Source: Candidatus Moraniibacteriota bacterium | GTDB taxonomy: Bacteria > Patescibacteriota > Minisyncoccia > Moranbacterales > UBA9337 | DNA length: 7,216 nucleotides | Assembly: GCA_023229615.1 (NCBI GenBank) | Contig: JALNYX010000043.1 | Location: 1 to 7,216 of the forward strand | Direction of reading: 5' to 3' | In this document: positions 1-5,270 of the stretch, piece by piece | Numbering within the stretch: the stretch's first letter is position 1 | Layout: each line of letters begins with the position of its first letter | Position numbers and translations under genes: made by a program | Notes under the pieces: model-generated | What the model was told of the DNA's origin: nothing | The model's database searches: none | The model's input: the letters and a program-made list of their open reading frames with translations, nothing else

Positions 1-107
1 CAATCACCGATGATTGGTTTATCGGTTGATGTTCCAAATTGGATGGTGGTGGTTTCTGATGCAGTTTTCAGTGAAAACGTCGCAGTGCTTGGAGTGAAGG
101 TTCCGAT
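1..107. repeat. Direct repeat copy 1 within FG-GAP region
   Basis: Positions 1-107 match 394-500 at 106 of 107 bases (the difference is at 63 versus 456), an offset of 393 bp or exactly 131 codons. The copy may continue beyond the window edge. It encodes one FG-GAP-like blade plus the start of the next, in the same frame in both copies. Confidence 0.95.
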
Positions 108-1427
108 CTCATCTGTTCCGTTTCCATCCCAATCACCGATGATTGGTTTATCGGTTGATGTTCCAAATTGAGTCGTTGTATAGCTGGTTCCAATACGTTG
201 GTAGAACGTTGCTGTACTCGGACGAAAAACACCGATGTCATCTGTTCCATTTCCATCCCAATCACCGATGATTGGCAAATCAGTAGACGCCCCGAATACA
301 ACGGTGGTATATCCGGTTCCGGCAGCATTCCTTAAATAGAACGTTGCCGTGCTCGGACGAAAAACACCAATTTCATCAGTTCCATTTCCATCCCAATCAC
401 CGATGATTGGTTTATCGGTTGATGTTCCAAATTGGATGGTGGTGGTTTCTGATGCGGTTTTCAGTGAAAACGTCGCAGTGCTTGGAGTGAAGGTTCCGAT
501 GTTGGATTGGATTGAGCTGTTGGTAGTAGTTTCTACTGTTTGCCCATCTACCGTTACTTCGGTTATTTCATATCCATCATCTTTGGTTATTGTGCATGTT
601 GAGTTTCCTCCATATTCAACTGCTGTCGGGGAACATGAAACTGTTCCGCCGGTTCCGGCTGAAGCAGTGATAGCGAAAGTTCCGATTTCAAATGCCGCCT
701 CAATTGTGTGATTTGCAGTGACATTTGAAAATGTGCGCGAAAGTACGGCGCCGACTGAACTTTCATCAACTAGAACGTCGGCAATATTATATCCGGCATC
801 CGGCATCACGATACATGCCGAACTCCCGCCATAATTTACCGTAGTTGGCGAACAGGTGACTGTCCCACCGACTCCCGCTGAAGTCGCAATGGTAAATGTG
901 TCAATCGCGAATGCGATTGACAAGGCATGATCAGCGAGGATATCCGTGATCGTATATGGAGATGAGTTTCCTGCGGATGATCCGTTATCAAGGATAGTGA
1001 AATGATATCCAAGATTCGGTGTTGCTGTTATCTGCGGATCAGAATGTTCTTCCGCAGTAAAACTTTCAGAGGGAAGAACTGTTCCCCCTGAATTATAATT
1101 CAGAGAAACCATATAACTCAATGGTGGCCAATTGACAACATACGGGGCAGATGGAGCAGTTTCGACTCCACCGATAGATGCTGTCATTGTAAATATATTT
1201 GCGCCATCCTGCAGTGTCATTGGGGTTGTCGATTCGAGGATGTCGACAACGTAAAATTCTGCTATCTGAATCCCTTCCTGATACAGTATGTAAAAATCAG
1301 GAGTTTCCTCATCGTAAAAGTACCACGTTACGGTCCCCAATTTGTCCACAGCCGCTAACGCGTACCATGGGGATAACAACATACAAATTAAACAACTAAT
1401 CAATAACCATTTCTTCCTTATCTTCAT
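1..1427 (-). CDS. Secreted FG-GAP/VCBS-like repeat protein, N-terminal part
   Basis: The reading frame is open for 475 codons from ATG at 1427 and leaves the window without a stop. The start is supported by AAGGAGGA a few bases upstream and by a Sec signal peptide: basic MKIRKK, a hydrophobic core, and a likely signal peptidase I site after ALA (residue 25). Residues 26-105 are beta-rich and FN3-like. About 107-305 hold three repeats of the Flg_new/divergent InlB B type (GGTV...YGG...GY.I..V.VD). From about 306 come FG-GAP/VCBS-like repeats of 43-45 residues with the motif GDWDGNGTDEIGVFRPS, whose Asp/Asn-rich loop resembles calcium-binding beta-propeller blades. I infer an exported, probably surface-attached or extracellular binding or adhesion protein. 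The substrate and C-terminal anchor lie outside the window. It is transcribed divergently from the AAA+ regulator gene. Confidence 0.9.
   Translation of the reverse strand, partial: MKIRKKWLLISCLICMLLSPWYALAAVDKLGTVTWYFYDEETPDFYILYQEGIQIAEFYVVDILESTTPMTLQDGANIFTMTASIGGVETAPSAPYVVNWPPLSYMVSLNYNSGGTVLPSESFTAEEHSDPQITATPNLGYHFTILDNGSSAGNSSPYTITDILADHALSIAFAIDTFTIATSAGVGGTVTCSPTTVNYGGSSACIVMPDAGYNIADVLVDESSVGAVLSRTFSNVTANHTIEAAFEIGTFAITASAGTGGTVSCSPTAVEYGGNSTCTITKDDGYEITEVTVDGQTVETTTNSSIQSNIGTFTPSTATFSLKTASETTTIQFGTSTDKPIIGDWDGNGTDEIGVFRPSTATFYLRNAAGTGYTTVVFGASTDLPIIGDWDGNGTDDIGVFRPSTATFYQRIGTSYTTTQFGTSTDKPIIGDWDGNGTDEIGTFTPSTATFSLKTASETTTIQFGTSTDKPIIGD
394..500. repeat. Direct repeat copy 2 within FG-GAP region
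   Basis: This is the partner of 1-107. The two blades between them (motif starts at 130 and 259) share the GDWDGNGTD core but differ in the middle strand. Unit spacings are 129, 129 and 135 bp, all multiples of three, so the reading frame is preserved. Confidence 0.95.
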
Positions 1428-1441
1428 TTCTCCTCCTTTTT

Positions 1442-1459
1442 GCTTCCGTTATTGGAAGC
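1442..1459. terminator. Hairpin with T-tract on plus strand; leader hairpin of minus gene
   Basis: A perfect 6-bp stem (GCTTCC/GGAAGC) with a 6-base loop is followed on the plus strand by GTTTTTATTT, which is the form of a rightward intrinsic terminator. No plus-strand gene lies upstream. For the minus-strand repeat-protein gene the same element is a 5' leader hairpin, preceded by an A-rich tract and sitting directly before its ribosome binding site. Either role is possible. Confidence 0.5.
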
Positions 1460-1560
1460 GTTTTTATTTAATTGTTAAATCAACTATTTTTTTATTTTCT
1501 CTCTCTGTATTACTATTTTGCTGTATTTTGAAAAAAAAGCAAGTTTTTTTGGTGTTGGGA

Positions 1561-1590
1561 TTGACAAATGGGGTTGGGATGGGGGATAAT
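1561..1590 (+). promoter_or_regulatory. Sigma70-type promoter for the AAA+ regulator gene
   Basis: A perfect -35 box TTGACA (1561-1566) and a -10 box GATAAT (1585-1590) are separated by 18 bases. Transcription would start near 1597, giving a leader of about 85 bases. The sequence TTGACAAATG recurs at 1622-1631, but that copy has no well-placed -10 box. No sigma54 -24/-12 element was seen here. Confidence 0.6.
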
Positions 1591-1594
1591 GGGA

Positions 1595-1612
1595 AATCAT
1601 AGAAATATGATT
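1595..1612. promoter_or_regulatory. Palindrome at transcription start, candidate operator
   Basis: AATCATAGAAATATGATT has perfect 7-bp arms around GAAA. It begins 5 bases after the predicted -10 box, so it covers the expected start of transcription. It could be an operator, possibly for autoregulation by the downstream HTH protein, or a small 5' hairpin with a GAAA tetraloop. Confidence 0.4.
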
Positions 1613-1681
1613 ATTGGTTGTTTGACAAATGAATAATGGAATAATGATTGATGAATATAAAATTATACAGGAGGAAGGAAG

Positions 1682-2857
1682 ATGAAAGATGTGAAGATAA
1701 TAGGATTGGAAGATGTATTGGAGAAGGCGAAAAAATATGCCGCTACGGATGTTCCGATTCTCATCACTGGAGAGCCGGGGGTGGGAAAGGGTGTTGTAGC
1801 AAAATTCATACACGCAAATAGTTTGCGTGCTAAAATGATTTTCAATCCGCTCAATTGCGGGGCTGCCAACGGACTCGTTGATAGCGAGCTTTTTGGACAC
1901 AGAAAGGGCTCATTTACGGATGCCCGTTCTGATCGTCCGGGACGCTTGCTGACATCCGCCGGAGGGACGGTTTTTCTGGACGAAATCGGCGATATGCCTC
2001 GTTCTGTTCAGGCAAAAATTCTTCGGTTTTTGGATGGTGACACGAAAGGCGAGATTCAGCAAATTGGGGCGGATCGTCCCGTGTATGTTGATGCGCGCAT
2101 AATCTGCGCGACAAATCAGTTGCTCCGAAAAATGGTTTCAGAGAAAACGTTTCGGAGAGATTTGTATAGTCGAATTTGTGGGTTTGAAATCTACATTCCG
2201 CCCTTGCGGGAGAGAAAGGATGAGATCCCACTTTTCGTGGAACATTTTTTTGATTATTTCACTGAGAAATATCAAAAAAAATGGTGTCGCGATTTTATTG
2301 TTTCTCGCCTTACGGAACTGGCAATGGAAATGTTATGGCAGGGGAATGTCAGGGAATTGATGGGGTGGGTTGAGAAATTTGTTATTCTTGAAGACCTCGA
2401 AACTAACAAGAAAGAAGTAAGAATCGTCAGGAGCGTTCCTGATGATGCAACGGGAAAATGCATTATAATCCCGGAGAAAGAGTTTTCCGTTCTTCCCGAG
2501 GAGGTTGGTTTTGAAAAAATTCCGGTCGAAGGTGGTTTTGTGAATGGGGAATGCTTTGTACCTAATTGTGCAAGCGGGGATTTTCAGCCACTTTCGCTTG
2601 CTCAAATCGATTTTTTACTTGTTAGTAATAACAAAAATGATCAGGACGAGTTCAAGCTGGAGAAGTCCTTCCTTGAATGTGAAGACGAAGAAAAGGAAAG
2701 GATTCTCAGGGAGGTTATCAACCGAGCAGGGGGTAATGTTAATGAGGCGAGCAGAATGTTGGAGATGAGCGCATCTACCGTTCATCTCTATATAAAAAAG
2801 CTTGATTTTTCTTCTTTCGTGAAAGAAGAAAGATCGAAAGCAAAAAGAAAATTTTGA
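1682..2857 (+). CDS. Sigma54-activator-type AAA+ regulator with Fis-like HTH
   Basis: This 391-residue protein matches the central and C-terminal domains of bacterial enhancer-binding proteins, which use ATP hydrolysis to open sigma54-RNA polymerase promoters. Visible motifs are Walker A GEPGVGKG (30-37, Lys36), a GAFTGA-loop equivalent GSFTDA (76-81), Walker B VFLDE (97-101), sensor I ATN (143-145), arginine-finger region FRRDLYSR (157-164), PPLRERKDEIP (173-183), sensor II GNVRE (221-225), and a Fis-type HTH (about 339-375, AGGNVNEASRMLEMSAST). A linker of about 95 residues (240-335) is unfamiliar. No receiver, GAF or PAS domain precedes the AAA+ domain, as in PspF, so control must come from a partner or from expression level. 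AGGAGG at 1669-1674 lies 7 bases before the ATG. It ends in TGA, unlike the TAA of every other complete gene here, and the same frame stays open into the next ORF. Confidence 0.9.
   Translation: MKDVKIIGLEDVLEKAKKYAATDVPILITGEPGVGKGVVAKFIHANSLRAKMIFNPLNCGAANGLVDSELFGHRKGSFTDARSDRPGRLLTSAGGTVFLDEIGDMPRSVQAKILRFLDGDTKGEIQQIGADRPVYVDARIICATNQLLRKMVSEKTFRRDLYSRICGFEIYIPPLRERKDEIPLFVEHFFDYFTEKYQKKWCRDFIVSRLTELAMEMLWQGNVRELMGWVEKFVILEDLETNKKEVRIVRSVPDDATGKCIIIPEKEFSVLPEEVGFEKIPVEGGFVNGECFVPNCASGDFQPLSLAQIDFLLVSNNKNDQDEFKLEKSFLECEDEEKERILREVINRAGGNVNEASRMLEMSASTVHLYIKKLDFSSFVKEERSKAKRKF
2804..2835. repeat. Long near-perfect inverted repeat inside the AAA+ gene 3' end
   Basis: Arms 2804-2818 and 2821-2835 pair over 15 positions, with a single G-U (2807 with 2832) and only GT between them. 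The usable RNA hairpin is about 14 bp with a CGUG loop. It encodes part of the tail after the HTH and ends 19 bases before the TGA. On the minus strand it is followed by AAGC and a run of six T, so it also resembles a leftward terminator. Confidence 0.85.
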
Positions 2858-2869
2858 CCGCAGAGAAGC

Positions 2870-2886
2870 GCAGCAGTTGCTGCTGC
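2870..2886 (+). other. Hairpin 12 bases downstream of the TGA
   Basis: GCAGCAG and CTGCTGC form a perfect 7-bp stem with a TTG loop. It begins 12 bases after the TGA at 2855-2857 and ends 19 bases before the TTG start at 2906. It may affect reinitiation or stop-codon readthrough. It may also be a by-product of alanine-codon repeats (Ala-Ala-Val-Ala-Ala-Ala in the open frame). Confidence 0.5.
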
Positions 2887-2905
2887 AAAAAATGAGGCGG
2901 GATTT

Positions 2906-3796
2906 TTGAGACTTGTTAAAAAAGTTTTGAAAATTCTGGAAGATAAAAAACCAGATGTTTTTTCCATTTCGTGGATTGTCAGGAATGGTGGAAATATAAT
3001 GGAAAGGGTTGCATTATATTCCGAAAATGACATAGAAAGGGTTGTCGCGGAATTGCCGGAAAAATGGCAGAAGCGGTGGAATGTCAATGCTGACGGTTTT
3101 AATTTTCAAGAATTAGCACATTTGGTAAAAGTTTTCGAAGAAAAAGAGCCGTCATATATAACCGACAGGTGGATAAGGCGGAATGCCCGTTCTTTATATA
3201 TGAAGATCGTAAGAAGCGTCCGCAAAAACGACAATCCGGATTGGGAAAGAGTTGTTGCGGCTTGGCCAAAAAAGTGGCGCAGGCTTTGGGTTGAGGGGGA
3301 TTATTCCAGGAAATTTCTTCCGCGGATTTGGGCAATGACTCAAGGTAAATATTCTGACAAAGAAGAGTTGCAGAATATTTTGGCGGAGAATAAGGAATAT
3401 CTATATACACTGATAGAATCGAGATCTAAAGAAGAAAAATTAGTCAGAGATAGGATAATAATTTCTTTGATTAAGTTGGTGCATAAAGGTAACGCTGATG
3501 CTATGGATTATCTGGTTTCTTCTTTGGAGTTGAATTGTGTAAATTGGATCATTTATCTTGATGGAATGTCTATATACGAAACATTTTATCAGGATGTGAT
3601 AAATATAATCAAAAGATGTGTCAGAAATTACAGTTTTGAAAAATCATTTATGACATATCTGTTTGTTGCTTTGAAGAAAGGGATGGCAAGCCTTCCTAAT
3701 TTTATTTCCATAAGATTGGATAAAGATCGGTATGGAGATGGTAAAAAAAGAAGCAATCATGAGATGATCGCAATAGAGGATTATTCCGATGAGTAA
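2906..3796 (+). CDS. Unrecognised repeat protein, weakly sigma70-region-2-like C-terminus
   Basis: I do not recognise a family. The 296 residues from TTG at 2906 contain two related units (about 1-58 and 61-128), clearest in ERVVAELPEKWQKRW (44-58) against ERVVAAWPKKWRRLW (114-128) and in LEDKKP...W against FEEKEP...W. Residues about 185-296 are helical and faintly resemble sigma70 region 2: a KGN-A-A-YL start, YETFYQDV, SFMTYLFVALKKG, then a basic stretch and an acidic tail. No region 4 follows. The start is uncertain. There is no ATG or GTG in this frame after the upstream TGA, TTG is the first start-like codon, and GAGG (2894-2897) lies 8 bases before it. The frame is the same as the AAA+ gene's, so this may be its separated C-terminal half. 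The stop is TAA, and its last base begins a strong terminator. Confidence 0.7.
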   Translation: MRLVKKVLKILEDKKPDVFSISWIVRNGGNIMERVALYSENDIERVVAELPEKWQKRWNVNADGFNFQELAHLVKVFEEKEPSYITDRWIRRNARSLYMKIVRSVRKNDNPDWERVVAAWPKKWRRLWVEGDYSRKFLPRIWAMTQGKYSDKEELQNILAENKEYLYTLIESRSKEEKLVRDRIIISLIKLVHKGNADAMDYLVSSLELNCVNWIIYLDGMSIYETFYQDVINIIKRCVRNYSFEKSFMTYLFVALKKGMASLPNFISIRLDKDRYGDGKKRSNHEMIAIEDYSDE

Positions 3797-3839
3797 AACA
3801 GGATCGGCGCAAATGCGCTGACCCTGTTTTTTGTTTTTT
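3796..3839 (+). terminator. Rho-independent terminator after the repeat-protein ORF
   Basis: AAACAGG (3796-3802) pairs with CCTGTTT (3823-3829), and an inner GCGC/GCGC stem closes on AAAT. An interrupted T-run reaches 3839. It starts in the stop codon of the upstream gene. Read leftwards it also has a stem but only a short T-run, so it could serve weakly as a terminator for minus-strand transcripts. The glycosyltransferase 3' remnant lies four bases to its right. Confidence 0.9.
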
Positions 3840-3842
3840 AAA

Positions 3843-3897
3843 TTTAATGCACCAGTTTCCAGAGCATTTTCCAGACGGTTTTGATGCCACTTGTAAG
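3843..3897. repeat. Direct repeat A: duplicated glycosyltransferase 3' end
   Basis: This matches 5216-5270 at 49 of 55 positions without gaps, including a perfect 32-bp block (3857-3888 and 5230-5261). The offset is 1373 bp. It bounds the left side of the abiE cassette. Confidence 0.93.
3844..3897 (-). pseudogene. Remnant of a GT2 glycosyltransferase C-terminus
   Basis: Read on the minus strand, this encodes LTSGIKTVWKMLWKLVH and a TAA stop. The intact gene at 5217-5903 ends LANGIKTVWKMLWKLVH and TAA. Two of the six base differences are synonymous (AAA CTG versus AAG TTG) and there are no indels, so it derives from a functional coding sequence, either a different allele or a relative. Similarity stops near 3899, where the abiE promoter begins. 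It is only a tail and is not expressed as a gene. Confidence 0.85.
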
Positions 3898-3903
3898 GGC
3901 AAA

Positions 3904-3931
3904 TTGACAATATTTCAAGTTATGATAAACT
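3904..3931 (+). promoter_or_regulatory. Promoter of the abiE operon
   Basis: TTGACA (3904-3909), a 16-base spacer and TAAACT (3926-3931) with an upstream TG (3923-3924) form an extended -10 promoter. The predicted transcript starts near 3938, leaving a leader under 30 bases with no clear Shine-Dalgarno. AAAGT (3933-3937) and ACTTT (3951-3955) form a weak inverted repeat just downstream, where an AbiEi antitoxin could bind to repress its own operon, as known for this family. Confidence 0.6.
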
Positions 3932-3965
3932 GAAAGTAATAAAAAATAACACTTTTAGTCTATAT

Positions 3966-4538
3966 ATGGATAATTTTCTGACAATTATATATGGTTCAAA
4001 ACAAACGGTTTTTACCAGTAAAGAAATCGCTATTTTAATCGGGGAAAAAAATGCCGATAAACTCAAATCAAAGTTGTCCTATTATGTGAAAACCGGAAAA
4101 TTGATTCGGCTTCGTCGTGGAATTTTCTCAAAAAAAGATGATTATGACAAAAATGAACTGGCTGTCAGAATTTTTACTCCGGCATATGTGAGTTTTGAAA
4201 CGGTTTTAGCAAAGGAAGGCGTGATATTTCAATATTATGAAACAATTTTTGCAGCCAGCTACCTTTCGCGGAATCTGAAATTCAAGGAAAATAAATTTAC
4301 ATTTCGAAAGCTCAAAAGTGAGATATTGATTAATCAGCAAGGGCTAATAAATCGAGGAACGTATTTTGAGGCATCAAAAGAGCGAGCTTTTTTGGATATG
4401 TTGTATTTGTTTGGAAGCTGTCATTTTGATAATCTTCGAAATATCAATTGGAATACTTGTTTTGATATTGTCGGTATATATAAAAACAAAATGCTGGAAA
4501 AAAGACTTAAAAATTATTTTGAAAAATATGCTAAATAA
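3966..4538 (+). CDS. abiEi: AbiEi-family antitoxin / transcriptional regulator
   Basis: The 190-residue protein has the layout of AbiEi antitoxins of the AbiE (type IV) toxin-antitoxin system. A winged-HTH segment (about 13-56: VFTSKEIAILIG, then SYYVKTGKLIRLRRGIFSKK) is followed by the family signature TPAYVSFETVLAKEGVI (71-87) and the C-terminal block ASKERAFLDMLYLFG (136-150). In known systems AbiEi represses its operon and counters the toxin without stable binding to it. The stop TAA overlaps the start of the toxin gene by 11 bases, typical of a coupled antitoxin-first operon. No Shine-Dalgarno is visible before the ATG, and no upstream in-frame start is better. Codon use is AT-rich compared with the flanking ugd and glycosyltransferase genes. 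Confidence 0.88.
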   Translation: MDNFLTIIYGSKQTVFTSKEIAILIGEKNADKLKSKLSYYVKTGKLIRLRRGIFSKKDDYDKNELAVRIFTPAYVSFETVLAKEGVIFQYYETIFAASYLSRNLKFKENKFTFRKLKSEILINQQGLINRGTYFEASKERAFLDMLYLFGSCHFDNLRNINWNTCFDIVGIYKNKMLEKRLKNYFEKYAK

Positions 4539-5220
4539 AGAAAAACACAGACTGGTTATGGCGCAAATATTGAAAGATGTTTATTCTGATATCTCTATTG
4601 CATCTCTGTTGGGTTTTAAAGGTGGTACGGCAGCATATTCATTTTATGGATTGCCGAGATTCTCTGTTGTTTTGGATTTTGATTTACTGAATGACTCTGA
4701 ATCAAACAGGAATTTGATATTCGAAAAAATAAAAAATATTATTTCAAAATACGGTGAAATCAAGGACAAGCAACAAAAATTTGCGACTATATTTTTTGCT
4801 CTTTCATATGAAGCAGGCGAGCATCAAATAAAGGTTGAAATAAATACGAGAAAAACCGGTGCCAGTTATGAAATGAAAAATTATTTCGGCATACCGGTTT
4901 TGGCAAGTACCAAAGAGTCTATGTTTTCGGCAAAACTAGTGGCACTTTTGAATCGCAAGGAATTTGCGGCGCGGGATCTTTTTGATGTATATTATTTTCT
5001 CAAAAACAATTGGGGGACTGATAATAATGTTTTTGAATCATATAATATTTCGTCTGAAAAAGAATATATCAAAAAGTGCGTTTCTTTTGTTGAAAACGTT
5101 CCGGAGAATACTTTATTGAAAGATCTCGGAGAGCTTATTGATGAAAAGCAAAAAGAATTTGTCAAAACAAAAATAAAAGACGAGGTAATTTTTATGTTAA
5201 AGGCTCGTTGGAATCTTTAA
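4528..5220 (+). CDS. abiEii: AbiEii-family nucleotidyltransferase toxin, motif I altered
   Basis: The 230-residue protein has the AbiEii/PF08843 nucleotidyltransferase signature: FKGGTAAYSFYGLPRFS (30-46), a candidate third acidic strand KVEI (102-105), and MFSAKLVALLNRKEFAARDLFDVYYFL (132-158, shown here as a region) with Lys136 and Asp150/Asp153. Members transfer nucleotides and arrest growth, giving abortive phage infection in known cases. After RFS the family usually has an Asp two positions before the DFD; here the sequence is SVVLDFD, with Val48 (GTT at 4669-4671) in that place, so catalysis may be lost. I chose ATG 4528, which overlaps the antitoxin stop. An in-frame ATG at 4366 would add 54 residues over abiEi and is unlikely. 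The TAA lies inside direct repeat B and overlaps the glycosyltransferase stop. Confidence 0.87.
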   Translation: MLNKEKHRLVMAQILKDVYSDISIASLLGFKGGTAAYSFYGLPRFSVVLDFDLLNDSESNRNLIFEKIKNIISKYGEIKDKQQKFATIFFALSYEAGEHQIKVEINTRKTGASYEMKNYFGIPVLASTKESMFSAKLVALLNRKEFAARDLFDVYYFLKNNWGTDNNVFESYNISSEKEYIKKCVSFVENVPENTLLKDLGELIDEKQKEFVKTKIKDEVIFMLKARWNL

Positions 5221-5270
5221 TGCACCAACTTCCAGAGCATTTTCCAGACGGTTTTGATGCCGTTGGCAAG
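5216..5270. repeat. Direct repeat B: 3' end of the intact glycosyltransferase gene
   Basis: This is the partner of 3843-3897 and contains the last 17 codons and stop of the glycosyltransferase gene. It also holds the stop codon of the toxin gene (5218-5220) on the other strand, so the cassette's last gene ends at the repeat boundary. Confidence 0.93.

Larger units (their letters stand above)
3843..5270 (+). mobile_element. Putative inserted abiE toxin-antitoxin cassette flanked by direct repeats
   Basis: A promoter and two overlapping genes, with nothing else, lie between two 55-bp copies of a glycosyltransferase 3' end. The interior is visibly more AT-rich than the glycosyltransferase and ugd genes. 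The layout resembles elements that integrate at the 3' end of a gene and restore it. No integrase or transposase gene and no terminal inverted repeats are present, so any movement would need proteins acting in trans or homologous recombination. An alternative is decay of a tandem glycosyltransferase paralogue. Confidence 0.5.

Noticed and set aside
1..500. Possible CRISPR array from regularly spaced repeats
   Set aside because: Unit spacing is 129-135 bp, units are coding and in frame, and the spaces between are homologous to one another. They are protein repeats.
349..711. Plus-strand ORF of 120 codons
   Set aside because: It is opposite the repeat-protein gene, whose frame gives recognisable domains and a signal peptide. 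The plus-strand product is low-complexity and mirrors those repeats.
1531..1550. A8-GCAAG-T7 inverted repeat
   Set aside because: It is made only of homopolymer runs in an AT-rich intergenic stretch and has no clear promoter or terminator relation to either gene.
2855..2857. Alternative genetic code with TGA as Gly or Trp
   Set aside because: No other in-frame TGA occurs in roughly 1,900 codons of clear genes, including long Gly-rich and Trp-containing ones, so general recoding is not supported.
4366..4527. Longer toxin ORF from ATG 4366
   Set aside because: The extra 54 residues overlap the well-supported abiEi gene in another frame and look like no AbiEii N-terminus. ATG 4528 gives the usual overlap and a normal length.
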